This document shows, one piece after another, positions 1-9,183 of a stretch of DNA of 64,000 bases (positions are counted from its first letter, which is position 1; each line of letters begins with the position of its first letter). The position numbers were made by a program, and so were the translations under genes. Origin of the DNA: Ktedonobacter sp. SOSP1-85. Its GTDB lineage: Bacteria > Chloroflexota > Ktedonobacteria > Ktedonobacterales > Ktedonobacteraceae. Where the stretch lies: contig NZ_BNJI01000002.1 of assembly GCF_016587415.1 (NCBI RefSeq), positions 1,860,001 to 1,924,000 on the forward strand, in the 5' to 3' direction. The notes below the pieces were generated by a model, which worked only from the letters and a program-made list of their open reading frames with translations, ran no database searches and was not told the DNA's origin.

Positions 1-940
1 AGGAGGTATTCGCGCCAAAGAAGCCAACATTCACGCCCGCCTTGATGGCATTCTCGACGTTGTCGCGCATCGACTTGGTCCAGTACTCATCATGCCCAAC
101 CGAGAGGAAGGCCTTGTGATTGGTCAGAGGGTTGGTATTAGCAGCGGTATCGATATCCGTGGTATAGGTCAGGTCATAGCCACGCGACTCCGCCCAGCGT
201 ACGAACTTATACTCCCAGAAGAAGTAGTGGCCCGCGCCATTGCTATCGCCAGGACGGAAGGGACGGTTAAATGAAACCTTCGAGGCATGTGCTCCACTAA
301 AGATCGATTTATTGGTCTCATTATTATAGAGTCCAGTCCCACCCCAGGTATTATACGCCTGGTAGGTCGTTACGCTCGTCTGGAAGACGATATCCTCGTG
401 CCCGCCATCGTCACGCACCACAAAGAATATGAAGCTTGACTTATTCGTCGAAGTGGTCAGCTTTGCCAGGTAGACCCCCGTCACCCAGTCAGAGGGAATA
501 TTCAACGTGGTCGTCTTTGTCCAGTTACAATCAATCAGGCCAGTTTTGGGATCAGGATTAGGCATTGGCTGATGCACGCCGGTAAAACTGCCCAGCGAAG
601 TCACCTTGCGCGCGCCTATTCCCCCATACCAACCCGTGCGAAAGACATCAATGCTAAAGCTGGGCGCGGTCGTTGTAACATACAAGTCTAACGAGTCACC
701 ATGGTTAACACTAATTTTCGAGCCATAGCCAGAAATCAGATCATACTGCAAATCAGAGGCAAAATCATTCCAGCCATCGGTTCCCGGTTTACTATTCTCG
801 ATCTGGATCGCGTTCTGTGTCGCATGCCTTGCCCCAACTACCAGTCTTGCGGTCACGTAGATGACTGGTAGCGCGGCCACTATCAAGAGACATACAAGAA
901 TGATACGCATTGGGCGCCATCGAGACATCAACTTTCTCAT
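1..940 (-). CDS. N,N-dimethylformamidase beta-subunit-like secreted protein, 3' end beyond window
   Basis: The reverse strand is open from an ATG at 940 to the left edge, about 313 residues, with no stop, so the C-terminus is missing. The start has a GGGAGCAGGG ribosome site; a GTG directly before it is also possible. Residues 1-32 are a basic N-terminus plus a hydrophobic segment, a signal peptide or anchor. The rest carries motifs such as FRTGWYGGIGARKV, WVTGVYLAKL, FVVRDDG and VGHDEYW, which I recognise from the large-subunit domain of N,N-dimethylformamidase and related 'DUF4082-like' secreted proteins. In the true enzyme this domain hydrolyses formamides; most homologues are uncharacterised, so substrate is unknown. 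Upstream on this strand is a tandem CAACCCACTT repeat near 1022-1041. Confidence 0.75.
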   Translation of the reverse strand, partial: MRKLMSRWRPMRIILVCLLIVAALPVIYVTARLVVGARHATQNAIQIENSKPGTDGWNDFASDLQYDLISGYGSKISVNHGDSLDLYVTTTAPSFSIDVFRTGWYGGIGARKVTSLGSFTGVHQPMPNPDPKTGLIDCNWTKTTTLNIPSDWVTGVYLAKLTTSTNKSSFIFFVVRDDGGHEDIVFQTSVTTYQAYNTWGGTGLYNNETNKSIFSGAHASKVSFNRPFRPGDSNGAGHYFFWEYKFVRWAESRGYDLTYTTDIDTAANTNPLTNHKAFLSVGHDEYWTKSMRDNVENAIKAGVNVGFFGANTS

Positions 941-1216
941 CACCCTGCTCCCAATTTCTCTCAAGCCACGCTCGAGATAAAATTCTTCTGCCACAAAATG
1001 GACGTGTGGGCAATAAATCAACCCACTTCAACCCACTTACAACTCTAGCGATTACATGTGTTTACCTTGTAGCGGAAATGATGGTGAATCGGTGGAGACG
1101 GGCAACAAAAAATGGATATCAAGTATATACATTCTCAGTCAAAAAGCTTCTGACCGACGCTGTAAAGCTCCTACATCACACTAGCAATAAAGCCACCGCT
1201 ATCACTAAAAGTATAA

Positions 1217-1632
1217 TTGACAAAAGCTCACATTTTAACGCTTCCTATGCAAAGGTTGCTGGGCAGGCGCTGGCTCATTGGTTTAAATATTATTGGGAAC
1301 GCGGTCATGTTTGGTGTCCCCTCCCTCAGCAACAATCCCTGGCTTGTCGGCGCGGCAGGCCTCCTTGGTAGCATCGGCGGCCCCATGTGGACTATCGCCG
1401 CACACTCCCTGCTTGGGCGTAAGGTACCATCGTCACTCTTAGGCCGTGTCAGTGCCGCCTATAGTTTTCTGGGCAATGGCATCGCCGCCAGCGGCCCCTT
1501 GCTAGGTGGCCTCCTGGCCAAGCGCTTGGCCTACAAACTGCCTTCGCACTCAGCGCCGCCTGCACCCTTCTCATGCTCGTCCCTTTCTTCCTCTTTATCA
1601 CAGAGAAGACCATGACTTTCGGCACAGCATGA
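1217..1632 (+). pseudogene. MFS transporter remnant (C-terminal part, frameshifted)
   Basis: The reading frame from about 1247 encodes LLGRRWLIGLNIIGNAVMFG, then LLGSIGGPMW and a run of membrane segments typical of the last helices of a major facilitator. Near 1530 the frame shifts: after GLLAKRL the membrane sequence continues in another frame (GLQTAFALSAACTLLM) to a TGA at 1630. There is no N-terminal half upstream and no convincing ribosome site. It is a truncated, frameshifted relic and probably not functional. Confidence 0.7.
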
Positions 1633-1726
1633 AATGTGTCTTTCCATCCTTCCTCACGGCGTACGATTGAGGCTATACTTCTCTCGATCCCTGCAACTGA
1701 GTAGATAAATATAAGGAGAACAATCC

Positions 1727-2152
1727 ATGGCATCCACGATCTCGCACAAACAAGTAGCTGCACGCAAGCTTCTCTGGGTTGGTCCACTGACGCTTATCGT
1801 CGCGGCCCTTGTGAATAGCCTTATCCGTACATTAGCCGTCGCCTTCCTCGGAGTTCCCGAGAGCTTTGCAAGCTTACAGTTACCCTCAGTCATAGGTAGC
1901 ACGATTTTCTTTGTGCTGCTGGCTCTGCTGGCCTTTGTGCTGGTCAGTCGCTTTGCGCGGCGGCCCATTCAGCTCTACCGCGTTCTGGCGCTTATCGCCC
2001 TGTGTCTCTCGCTGCTCACGCCCATTATGGCCCTGACCGGCCTCTTCCCTGCTCCCGGCATGAACCTGCCCATCTTCTGGACCATGTTAACCATGCATAT
2101 CATTACCGCCGCCATCGTCGTGGGGCTGCTAACCACCCTGACGCGCAAATAG
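1727..2152 (+). CDS. small integral membrane protein, DUF6069-like
   Basis: A 141-residue protein with about four hydrophobic segments (roughly residues 18-37, 58-78, 88-108 and 115-136) and short polar loops, ending TLTRK. The ATG follows ATAAGGAGAACAATCC, a good ribosome site. The pattern (basic N-terminus, PLTLIVAALVNSLIR, an extracellular loop before helix 2) fits the DUF6069 group of bacterial membrane proteins, whose function is not known. It stands alone between the MFS relic and a hairpin, so neighbours give no clue. Confidence 0.75.
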   Translation: MASTISHKQVAARKLLWVGPLTLIVAALVNSLIRTLAVAFLGVPESFASLQLPSVIGSTIFFVLLALLAFVLVSRFARRPIQLYRVLALIALCLSLLTPIMALTGLFPAPGMNLPIFWTMLTMHIITAAIVVGLLTTLTRK

Positions 2153-2161
2153 GGGTGGCCT

Positions 2162-2218
2162 GCTCCTGGCGTACGCGGCTACGGTTTTCCCAACCAAGTA
2201 GCCGCGTACGCCAGGAGC
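2162..2218. repeat. long palindromic hairpin, family A (core GTAGCCGCGTACGCCAG)
   Basis: Two perfect 21-bp arms (2162-2182 and 2198-2218) separated by 15 bases that contain a further GGTT/AACC pairing. It lies 10 bases after the stop of the preceding membrane protein gene. The same core recurs in a hairpin at 13556-13605 and as a single decayed arm near 10890. There is no clear T-tract, so terminator function is only inferred from position. Confidence 0.8.
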
Positions 2219-2296
2219 GAGCCATCAAATCGGTCCTCCTACGTAGCTCAAGGTTTCCCATCATTGCGGTCAAACACTGGGTATAGGCTGAGCTCA

Positions 2297-2356
2297 TTGA
2301 CTTATTGCTTGTATGTTTGCTATAGTTTACATAGTAAAAAAATTGCAAATTTGCAA
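2297..2356 (+). promoter_or_regulatory. promoter and palindromic operator of the marR gene
   Basis: A -35 TTGACT (2297-2302), an 18-base spacer and a -10 TATAGT (2321-2326) are followed by the perfect 14-bp palindrome TTGCAAATTTGCAA at 2343-2356, placed around +10 to +25. This is the expected site for autorepression by the MarR protein encoded just downstream. The binding itself is inferred. Confidence 0.6.
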
Positions 2357-2400
2357 CTAAAAAGGGAAAGGGGCCGTCAATTCATACAACTGACCAGGAA

Positions 2401-2874
2401 TTGCTCGCACAGAGCCTTCGCACTCTCAGGCGGGCCATTTTCCAGGATTTTATTATTGGTATGCTACGCACCAATCAAGCATTTGATCTCTCATTTGCGC
2501 AGGTAGCTACCTTAATCACGTTAGAGACAAAGGGTGAATTGAGCATCAAGCAGATCGCCGAACAGCTAGGCCGTTCACTCTCAGCCACCAGTCGCCTGAT
2601 CGACCAGCTTGTGGTACAGGGGCTGCTAAGTCGGCGCGAAGACAAACGTGATCGCCGTACCAAACAGGTTGCCCTGACCGAACATGGTCGAGCATTGATC
2701 GCACAAGTTGAACAACGGCGCGCCGATGCACAAATTGCCGTGATGGCTTATCTTTCACCAGAGGAGCAGGCACAGGTATTGCAGGCAATGCAGCTCCTGG
2801 CGGAAGCAGGAAAAAGAAAGGGGAAGCATGATGTCTCTCCAGCCGCAGAGTCAACCATCTCTCAATCAAGCTGA
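2401..2874 (+). CDS. MarR family transcriptional regulator
   Basis: 157 residues. The central part has the winged-helix pattern of MarR: a helix (FAQVATLITLETKGELSIKQIAEQL), the recognition helix GRSLSATSRLIDQLV and the wing SRREDKRDRRTKQVALTEHG. The start is uncertain: TTG at 2401 is the first standard start, but the frame is open further upstream and a purine-rich GGGAAAGGGG lies at 2364-2373. The 3' end overlaps the following dikinase gene by about 47 bases if that gene uses its first ATG, implying cotranscription. It probably represses itself and the dikinase through the palindrome at 2343, with a small antibiotic-like ligand as inducer. Confidence 0.85.
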   Translation: MLAQSLRTLRRAIFQDFIIGMLRTNQAFDLSFAQVATLITLETKGELSIKQIAEQLGRSLSATSRLIDQLVVQGLLSRREDKRDRRTKQVALTEHGRALIAQVEQRRADAQIAVMAYLSPEEQAQVLQAMQLLAEAGKRKGKHDVSPAAESTISQSS

Positions 2875-5620
2875 GAAAGCAAAGGCTGAGCTAACTTCTC
2901 ACTCTAATAGCGCAACACAAGCAAGCACACCGCCGCCAGGACAAGAGGACAACACCATGCAAACGCTGGATGCCCTTGTGATCCCGTTGGCAGGGCTGCA
3001 TCGAGATCAGCTAGCGCTGGTTGGTGGCAAGGCAGCGAATCTGGGCGAAATGATCAGCGCCGGGCTGCCCGTTCCCCCGGGCTTCTGCGTCACTACGCAT
3101 GCTTATACCCGATTTGCCGCTGACGCCGGAATGAATTCATTGCTGGCTGAGGCTCAGACAGTAGACAACAATATCCTGGCCGAAGCAGCTCGTACTCGCC
3201 TCCTGAATACAGCACTCCCTTCTGAGATCGCTGAAGCCATCCTCTACGCCTACCAGCAGCTTGGCGAGGACACTCCTGTAGCCGTGCGCTCCTCCGCCAC
3301 CGCCGAAGATCTGCCCGGAGCATCCTTTGCCGGTCAGCAAGACACCTACCTCAATATCGTTGGGCAAGAGGCCCTGCTCAATGCTGTACAGCGCTGCTTT
3401 TCCTCTCTCTGGAGCGACCGCGCCGTCAGCTATCGCTCCAATCTGAAGATTGATCAGCGCACGGTCCGCCTGGCCATCGTCGTACAAACGATGGTTGATT
3501 CCACGGTCGCGGGCGTGCTTTTCACCGCCAATCCGCTCACTGGCAAGCGACGCCAGGCCGTTATCGACGCTAACCCTGGTCTGGGCGAAGCAGTCGTCTC
3601 CGGCGCCAGCAACCCTGACCACTTTGTCGTCAATAGCAGCACCGGCGAAATTGTCGAGCAGCATCTCGGCGACAAAAAGCTCGTCATCAGCTCTATCGCG
3701 GGCGGTGGCACCTTCCACGCCGAGAACCAGGCCACCAGTGATACAGCCTGCCTGACCGATGAACAGGTGCGTGCAGTGGCGCGGCTCGGCGTACAGGTTG
3801 AACACTACTATGGCACTCCACAAGATATCGAATGGGCCATTGACGCCAACAGCAAACTGTGGCTTGTGCAGTCCCGCCCCATTACGACGCTCTATCCTCT
3901 GCCAGACAACGCTCCCACCTCTGATGATGACCTGCGCGCCTATTTCTCCTTTAATGTCTTTCAGGGTGTCTTTGGCCCCATCACATCTGCTGGTCGTTCA
4001 GCCCTCCGGCTCTTTTTAAGCACCATTGCCACCTTCATGGATCTGGGTCCCAGCGATCCCTGGGATGGTCCAGCCATTTTCATAGAAGCAGGCGAACGAA
4101 TCTATATTGATCTGACCCGCGTGATCCGCAGCGAATTGGGGCGCAAGCTGTTCCGAGGCGCGGCCTCGATTGGTGAAGCGCGCAGTGTCGAACTGATCGA
4201 ACAACTCAGCAACGATCCACGCTTCGCCCCACTTCCCAAACAACGGCTCCGTTTCTGGCGCATACTTGCCACCTTCATCCTGAACATCCATCTGCCAATC
4301 AGCGTCCTGCGAGCTCTCATCAATCCCAGGGGCACACAGAAACGCATCAAACAGCTCCGCGAGCACCTCGAAGCCCTGGTCACGGCAGAGCATGAAACTG
4401 CTGCCGTTGAAGGGCTGCAACAGTTTGAGCAAAGTTTCCACCAAGAAGTCAAACGCATGTTTACTACTATTGTGCCCATGATCCCTGCTGGACTGGGTTC
4501 ACACGCCATCGCCACCTATCTCCTGGGCAAGGACGCCTCTCCAGCCGATATGCAGATCGTGCTCCGTGGCCTGCCACACAATCCCACCACCGAGATGGAT
4601 CTGGAACTCTGGGCCATAACGCAACGCATCAAAGCGAGTCCTCCCACCGCTCACTTTGTGCGTGAAACCTCCATCGCCGAGATCGTGCAAGGCTATCTAT
4701 CTGGTAGCTTGCCCGCGCTGTTACAAAGCGAGCTTACAGCCTTCCTGCGCCGCTATGGACATCGTGCCGTCGCCGAGATCGATATGGGCGTTACTCGCTG
4801 GTCTGAAGATCCCACGCATATCATCGGCGTGCTCGCCAACTACCTGCGCCTGGAGGATGACATCGCCTCACCTGATATTCAGTTTGAACGTGGAGTGCGT
4901 GAAGCTGAGGCTATGGTCGCCGAACTGACCAGGCGTGCCCGCCGCAGGGGCTGGCTACGAGGCAAGCTTGTTGGCTTCTTCCTGAGCCGTGGCCGCGCCC
5001 TGGCTGGCTTTCGCGAAATGCCCAAATATTGCATCGTCTTGCTGATGGCCCATCTGCGCAAGTTCCTGCTCGCTATCGGCAAACAACTGACAGCTAGCGG
5101 ACAACTGGAAAATGCGCACGATGTCATCTTCCTCAGCGTGCCCGAAGTCCATCGCGCGCTGGCCGGTGAAGATCTGCGCTCCCTGGTCCACGAGCGACGC
5201 GACCGCTACGACCGTGAGACGGCTCGACGCCACATCCCTCGCTTGCTTCTCTCGGATGGCACAGAGCCATCGCCCGCCCCTACGGGTGACGCGGCAGCAC
5301 ACATCCTGACAGGCGCACCAGCCTCCCCGGGACAAATTACGGCTACAGCGCGTGTCGTTCTCAATCCAAACGGTGCGCATCTAGAGCCCGGGGAGATCCT
5401 GGTTGCCCCTTCCACTGATCCTGGTTGGACGCCGCTTTTCCTGACAGCAGGCGGCCTGATCATGGAAATGGGTGGCATGCTCTCACACGGTGCGGTGGTC
5501 GCTCGCGAGTATGGCATTCCAGCTGTGGTTGGCGTACCCGCTGCGACCGAACGCATCACCAGCGGCCAGCGCGTCACCATCGATGGCACGAGTGGCACAA
5601 TTACCCTCCACGAAGAGTAA
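2828..5620 (+). CDS. rifampicin phosphotransferase-like PEP-synthase-family dikinase
   Basis: A 930-residue protein in PEP-synthase order. An N-terminal ATP-grasp domain (LVGGKAANLGEMISAGLPVPPG; AVRSSATAEDLPGASFAGQQ) is followed by a variable helical middle and a C-terminal swivelling His domain with GGMLSHGAVVAREYG (His about 887). This order, with the phospho-His domain last, is that of rifampicin phosphotransferases (ATP + rifampicin to 21-phosphorifampicin + AMP + Pi) rather than PpsA, in which the His domain is central. The substrate here is unproven. The ATG at 2828 has a strong AAGGGGAAGC site but yields an S/Q/T-rich extension; an ATG at 2957, after AGAGGAC, begins right at the conserved domain. 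It is paired with marR and converges on a paralogue. Confidence 0.8.
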   Translation: MMSLQPQSQPSLNQAEKAKAELTSHSNSATQASTPPPGQEDNTMQTLDALVIPLAGLHRDQLALVGGKAANLGEMISAGLPVPPGFCVTTHAYTRFAADAGMNSLLAEAQTVDNNILAEAARTRLLNTALPSEIAEAILYAYQQLGEDTPVAVRSSATAEDLPGASFAGQQDTYLNIVGQEALLNAVQRCFSSLWSDRAVSYRSNLKIDQRTVRLAIVVQTMVDSTVAGVLFTANPLTGKRRQAVIDANPGLGEAVVSGASNPDHFVVNSSTGEIVEQHLGDKKLVISSIAGGGTFHAENQATSDTACLTDEQVRAVARLGVQVEHYYGTPQDIEWAIDANSKLWLVQSRPITTLYPLPDNAPTSDDDLRAYFSFNVFQGVFGPITSAGRSALRLFLSTIATFMDLGPSDPWDGPAIFIEAGERIYIDLTRVIRSELGRKLFRGAASIGEARSVELIEQLSNDPRFAPLPKQRLRFWRILATFILNIHLPISVLRALINPRGTQKRIKQLREHLEALVTAEHETAAVEGLQQFEQSFHQEVKRMFTTIVPMIPAGLGSHAIATYLLGKDASPADMQIVLRGLPHNPTTEMDLELWAITQRIKASPPTAHFVRETSIAEIVQGYLSGSLPALLQSELTAFLRRYGHRAVAEIDMGVTRWSEDPTHIIGVLANYLRLEDDIASPDIQFERGVREAEAMVAELTRRARRRGWLRGKLVGFFLSRGRALAGFREMPKYCIVLLMAHLRKFLLAIGKQLTASGQLENAHDVIFLSVPEVHRALAGEDLRSLVHERRDRYDRETARRHIPRLLLSDGTEPSPAPTGDAAAHILTGAPASPGQITATARVVLNPNGAHLEPGEILVAPSTDPGWTPLFLTAGGLIMEMGGMLSHGAVVAREYGIPAVVGVPAATERITSGQRVTIDGTSGTITLHEE

Positions 5621-5632
5621 GCGTTTGCGCGT

Positions 5633-5666
5633 ACCGTAGAGGTGCTGGCTACAGCACCTCTACGGT
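5633..5666. terminator. shared terminator hairpin between convergent dikinase genes
   Basis: Arms ACCGTAGAGGTGCTG (5633-5647) and its exact complement (5652-5666) with a 4-base loop. The right arm is also the last coding codons of the reverse-strand dikinase, whose TAG is 5649-5651. It sits 12 bases after the stop of the forward gene, so one stem-loop can serve both strands. There is no T-tract. Confidence 0.65.
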
Positions 5667-8222
5667 GCCCTTACCTCCGTCTACACGCAGCCAGTCGCCG
5701 CTATGCAGGCGCATGGTTGCGTTGCCACAACCCACGACGGCGGGTATGCCCAGTTCACGGGCGACGATGGCGGCATGCGAGAGGGGCGCGCCGACATCGG
5801 TGACGACCGCGGCGGCCCGAGGGAAAAGTGGCGTCCAGCCCACGTTTGTCTGTGTCGTGACCAGGATCTCGCCGAGCTGGAGCTGGTCGCCTTCCTCGGG
5901 TGAGACGACCACGCGTGCGCGTCCCTCGACGATGCCAGCCGCGCCGGGAAAGCCTGTGATGGTCTGGCTAGCAGGAGCCGTCTGCCCCCGCTCGTCAAAG
6001 ACATCGCTGCGCCTCAGTGGGTCAGCTGCCCATTTGAAGGGATCAAAGTGGCCGCGAATCAGTGCGGGCAGAGGCGGCAAAGCTCTGTAGCGTTCATAGG
6101 TCGCGCGCCGCGTGGGTACAGTAGCGAGCGCTGCTTCATCCCTACTCAGAAGAGCCAGAATTTCCTCAATCGAGAGGAAGAAGAGGTCCTCGCCCTTACC
6201 AGTCAGCTCGCCCACGCGCAAGACAAAGGTGCGCAGAACCCAGAAGACACGTACGACCTCTGAGCGGGCGGCCTCGCGATCATGAGCCGCGGCAGCGGCC
6301 CGGTCTACACGCCGCCGGAGCGCTGCGGCTTTGCGTGGATAACGCTGGCGCAGATGCTCCCAGGCCGCCGCTTGCGCAACCTTCTGCCGAGCTAAGAGCG
6401 CGTTGACATCCAGCGGTGCCTCGCGTAGGCCTGCGAGCTGGCTCTCGATCCAGGTGGGATCTTCAGCCGGACGTGGTAGCGAGACCTCAAACTCATGCGG
6501 CCCCCGGTGACCATAGGTACGGGCAAAGGTTTCGTGGTCAATCTCACCTCGCTCCAGTCGCGCCAGGCCCAGTAGCAGGCCCAGGCTCGCCAGGTGGTTC
6601 TGCCCTACACTCAGGCCTGAGAAGAGCGTATTAGCCTCCTCCTCATCTACGAGCTTGCCCAGGTCACGCCGAATGAGGGCGAGCGCGTTCCCGTCTCGCC
6701 TGGCACCCGCCTCCAGCATATGACAGCATTCGCGAAAGAATGGCGTGATCTCATCGCGCCACAAAGCGAGCAGTTCCTGAGAGCTGGCAGCGTTGCGGAT
6801 CTTTGTTTGTAGCTCCTCGCAACGCGCCGGAGCCGCGGCGATAAACGCGGGCAGGCGCTTCTGATTGGTGCGCACGCGCTTCTTGAGCCTTATCGCAACT
6901 GGTACCAGGGCTTTAAGCAAGCGCCAGCGTGACAACGGTAACCCTGGTATCTCCAGCCCCTCGGGAATACGCCCAAAGATGCCCTCACTGATCCTGGCCA
7001 ACTGCTTCTGGTTCATGCCCGCCAGGGCGGCCAGCGACGCGGTAATACTCAGGTTGAGGTAGAAATGGCCGCCGATGTTCCCTATCGGCTTATGCTCCGT
7101 GAGGTGCAGTGGCTCCATTGTGTCGGCGATAAAGATTTTGATAAGCGACCAGGTGCAGGGCGTCATCACATCGGGCACCGCCTCGCCAACATTGCCGTTC
7201 GTCCAGAGGTAATCGCCGCTCAAACTATCGTTCCACTCCTCAAACCTCGCCTCCTGGGCACGTAGGGTCGTAATTGGCCGCGCCTGCACAATGTAGAAGC
7301 ACCCATCATGCAGAGCCCATTCTACATCCATAGGCTGAGCATAAAGAGCTTCAATGCGCATACCAAGCGGCGCCAACTCCAAAGCCTGCTCAGGCGTGAG
7401 CGCGGCCTGTGTGCGCCGTTCCTCAGGGACTGGTTCCTCGCGCGTGCCAGTAGTGGTCCGTACGGTCATCACTCTTTTATCATTTATCTGCTGCTCGCTT
7501 ATCACTCTGCTGGCCTTCTCAAAGACAAAGGTATCCGGCGTGACCTGCCCACCTACAATAGCCTCGCCCAGCCCCCAGGAGGCGTTGATCACAACTTGCT
7601 CACGTGAGCCTGTGAGCGGGTTGGCCGTGAACATAATTCCCGCCGCCTCGGCGTTTACAAGCTGCTGGACAACGACGGCCAGGGCCACATCCTCAGGTGC
7701 TATGGCATGATGCGCGCGATAGCCAAGGGCACGCGCCGTCCAGAGCGAGGCCCAGCAGCGCTTGACGGCCTCCACCACTGCTGCTTCACCCCGAATGTTA
7801 AGATAGCTCTCCTGCTGGCCCGCAAACGACTGCTCAGGTAAATCTTCAGCCGTCGCCGAGGAGCGTACCGCGACGGCGAGCTGGCTCCCACCTAGCTCCG
7901 CATAAGCCTGACGAATCGCGCGCTCAATGCTCTTTGGCATAGTGCCCTGCATAAAGAGATGCCCTATACGCTTCGCGGCCTCTTCGAGGGTCGCTGGCTG
8001 CTCGCTATTAATCGCTGCGACGGCAGCGAGTATCTCCTCCTGTAGCCCGTTCTCGCTAACAAAACAGCGGTAGGCCTCCGTGGTGACATGAAATCCAGGG
8101 GGTACAGGCAGGCCAGCTTTAACCAGGCGTGCCAGGGAGGCCCCTTTCCCTCCCACATGCTCCAGTAAAGCCATCTCAGCATCCATAGCTAAGACAAGGG
8201 GAACAGTTGCAGCATCTTTCAC
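5649..8222 (-). CDS. second rifampicin phosphotransferase-like dikinase
   Basis: 857 residues, close to the usual length of rifampicin phosphotransferases. The N-terminal ATP-grasp shows VGGKGASLARLVKAGLPVPPG, AVRSSATAEDLPEQSFAGQQ and MFTANPLTGSREQVV. The C-terminal His domain shows TDVGAPLSHAAIVARELG (His about 816). Its conserved domains resemble the convergent gene at 2828-5620, but the middle (ligand-binding) region differs clearly, so the two may act on different substrates. It is downstream of a TetR gene on the same strand (132-base gap holding an inverted repeat), which likely controls it. PEP synthase is an alternative reading but is disfavoured by the C-terminal His domain. Confidence 0.8.
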   Translation of the reverse strand: MKDAATVPLVLAMDAEMALLEHVGGKGASLARLVKAGLPVPPGFHVTTEAYRCFVSENGLQEEILAAVAAINSEQPATLEEAAKRIGHLFMQGTMPKSIERAIRQAYAELGGSQLAVAVRSSATAEDLPEQSFAGQQESYLNIRGEAAVVEAVKRCWASLWTARALGYRAHHAIAPEDVALAVVVQQLVNAEAAGIMFTANPLTGSREQVVINASWGLGEAIVGGQVTPDTFVFEKASRVISEQQINDKRVMTVRTTTGTREEPVPEERRTQAALTPEQALELAPLGMRIEALYAQPMDVEWALHDGCFYIVQARPITTLRAQEARFEEWNDSLSGDYLWTNGNVGEAVPDVMTPCTWSLIKIFIADTMEPLHLTEHKPIGNIGGHFYLNLSITASLAALAGMNQKQLARISEGIFGRIPEGLEIPGLPLSRWRLLKALVPVAIRLKKRVRTNQKRLPAFIAAAPARCEELQTKIRNAASSQELLALWRDEITPFFRECCHMLEAGARRDGNALALIRRDLGKLVDEEEANTLFSGLSVGQNHLASLGLLLGLARLERGEIDHETFARTYGHRGPHEFEVSLPRPAEDPTWIESQLAGLREAPLDVNALLARQKVAQAAAWEHLRQRYPRKAAALRRRVDRAAAAAHDREAARSEVVRVFWVLRTFVLRVGELTGKGEDLFFLSIEEILALLSRDEAALATVPTRRATYERYRALPPLPALIRGHFDPFKWAADPLRRSDVFDERGQTAPASQTITGFPGAAGIVEGRARVVVSPEEGDQLQLGEILVTTQTNVGWTPLFPRAAAVVTDVGAPLSHAAIVARELGIPAVVGCGNATMRLHSGDWLRVDGGKGTVEVL

Positions 8223-8245
8223 AGTATATTCTCCTACAGTGAGTG

Positions 8246-8330
8246 GCCCGACCTACGAACGTACGCATCTATATATGAAGGCTCTTGTGATGGTTCATGA
8301 CATGCAGGCACGTACGTTCGCAGGTCGGAC
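8246..8330. repeat. inverted repeat with 45-base loop between tetR and dikinase
   Basis: Arms at 8246-8265 and 8311-8330 are 20 bp with two mismatches (core CGAACGTACG), followed on the forward strand by TTTTT. It lies in the leader of the reverse-strand dikinase. It might reduce read-through from tetR or form a leader structure; only the symmetry is directly visible. Confidence 0.65.
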
Positions 8331-8353
8331 TTTTTACATCCTGCGTAAATGGA

Positions 8354-9091
8354 TCATTCAACCTCTTGTTGAAACATCTGCTGGCTCGCCGCTCTATCGC
8401 GATCCAGATACTGTCCAAAGGCATGTGAGGCGACTCGCGCCTCATCTGACATATCAGCTCCATTGAGCACAAGCGCACGCTGCACAGCCTCGGCTAGCCA
8501 TCGCGCCAGTTCCTCATCGGAAAGCATATACTCTTCCGGCATCAGGGGCGCGATCAGGAAGAAGCCCATAAAGATCGCCGATAGGGTATACACCTGGGCG
8601 AACATACTCATATCTGTACGCACCAGGCGGTGTTCACGCAGGTACTCCAGGTAGACGATAAAGCCCTGCAACTTCTCCTGGTACAACTCACTGCTATGCT
8701 CGCGATGCACCAGCTTCCCGATAACATCCATATCGCGCAGGAGTACCGCCTTCAATAAAGGACGCTTCAGCAGTGCCAGCGCCGAATGCCTAAACAGGCC
8801 ACGCAGCGTTTGCCCCTCTGGATCTTGCGCTACACGCTGCTGTACATCCTCCGTCAACACCATCTTCTCACGCTTCATCAGCGCGCCAAACAGGTCCTCG
8901 CGCGTCTTCCAGTGCAGGTAGATGGTACCCTTCGCGACTCCAGCCTCCCTGGAGATATCCTCAATGGTTGTTTTGTTATAACCCCAACGCAGAATCAGGG
9001 TCGCCGCCGCATCCAGAATACGGTGCGCCCGCGCCTCACGCCTGGATTGCTCCTGCTCCTCCAGGCCTGCTTCCCGGCTCAGCTCTGCCAC
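8354..9091 (-). CDS. TetR family transcriptional regulator
   Basis: 245 residues. The N-terminal TetR helix-turn-helix is clear at about residues 21-68: RILDAAATLILRWGYNKTTI, then DISREAGVAKGTIYLHWKTREDLF. The C-terminal two thirds is a helical ligand domain with a hydrophobic stretch (LSAIFMGFFLIAPLMP). The start ATG at 9091 lies about 20 bases from a large palindrome (9112-9135), the likely operator. It is transcribed towards the second dikinase and divergently from the amylase; it probably represses itself and the dikinase. Confidence 0.88.
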   Translation of the reverse strand: MAELSREAGLEEQEQSRREARAHRILDAAATLILRWGYNKTTIEDISREAGVAKGTIYLHWKTREDLFGALMKREKMVLTEDVQQRVAQDPEGQTLRGLFRHSALALLKRPLLKAVLLRDMDVIGKLVHREHSSELYQEKLQGFIVYLEYLREHRLVRTDMSMFAQVYTLSAIFMGFFLIAPLMPEEYMLSDEELARWLAEAVQRALVLNGADMSDEARVASHAFGQYLDRDRAASQQMFQQEVE

Positions 9092-9111
9092 AATATACTC
9101 CTTCCATCACC

Positions 9112-9135
9112 TGACTAAATAAGCTTATTTGGTCA
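9112..9135. promoter_or_regulatory. TetR operator palindrome
   Basis: A 24-bp palindrome with core AAATAAGCTTATTT (9117-9130) and flanking TGAC/GTCA, with one mismatched pair. It lies between the reverse-strand -10 candidate and the tetR start codon, where a bound repressor would block tetR and the downstream dikinase. Assignment to this TetR is inferred from position. Confidence 0.65.
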
Positions 9136-9183
9136 TATATCAACAATAATAAATATACAGCACAACAAAACCAAAAGCAAGAA

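Noticed and set aside
2828..8222. Phosphoenolpyruvate synthase (ppsA) or pyruvate phosphate dikinase pair
   Set aside because: The His domain is at the C-terminus and the middle lacks the usual PEP-binding barrel signatures, which favours the rifampicin-phosphotransferase type, though without database confirmation.
8223..8353. Rifamycin-associated regulatory element or riboswitch in the dikinase leader
   Set aside because: The inverted repeat does not match the known rifamycin-associated element and no riboswitch core could be recognised; kept only as a repeat.
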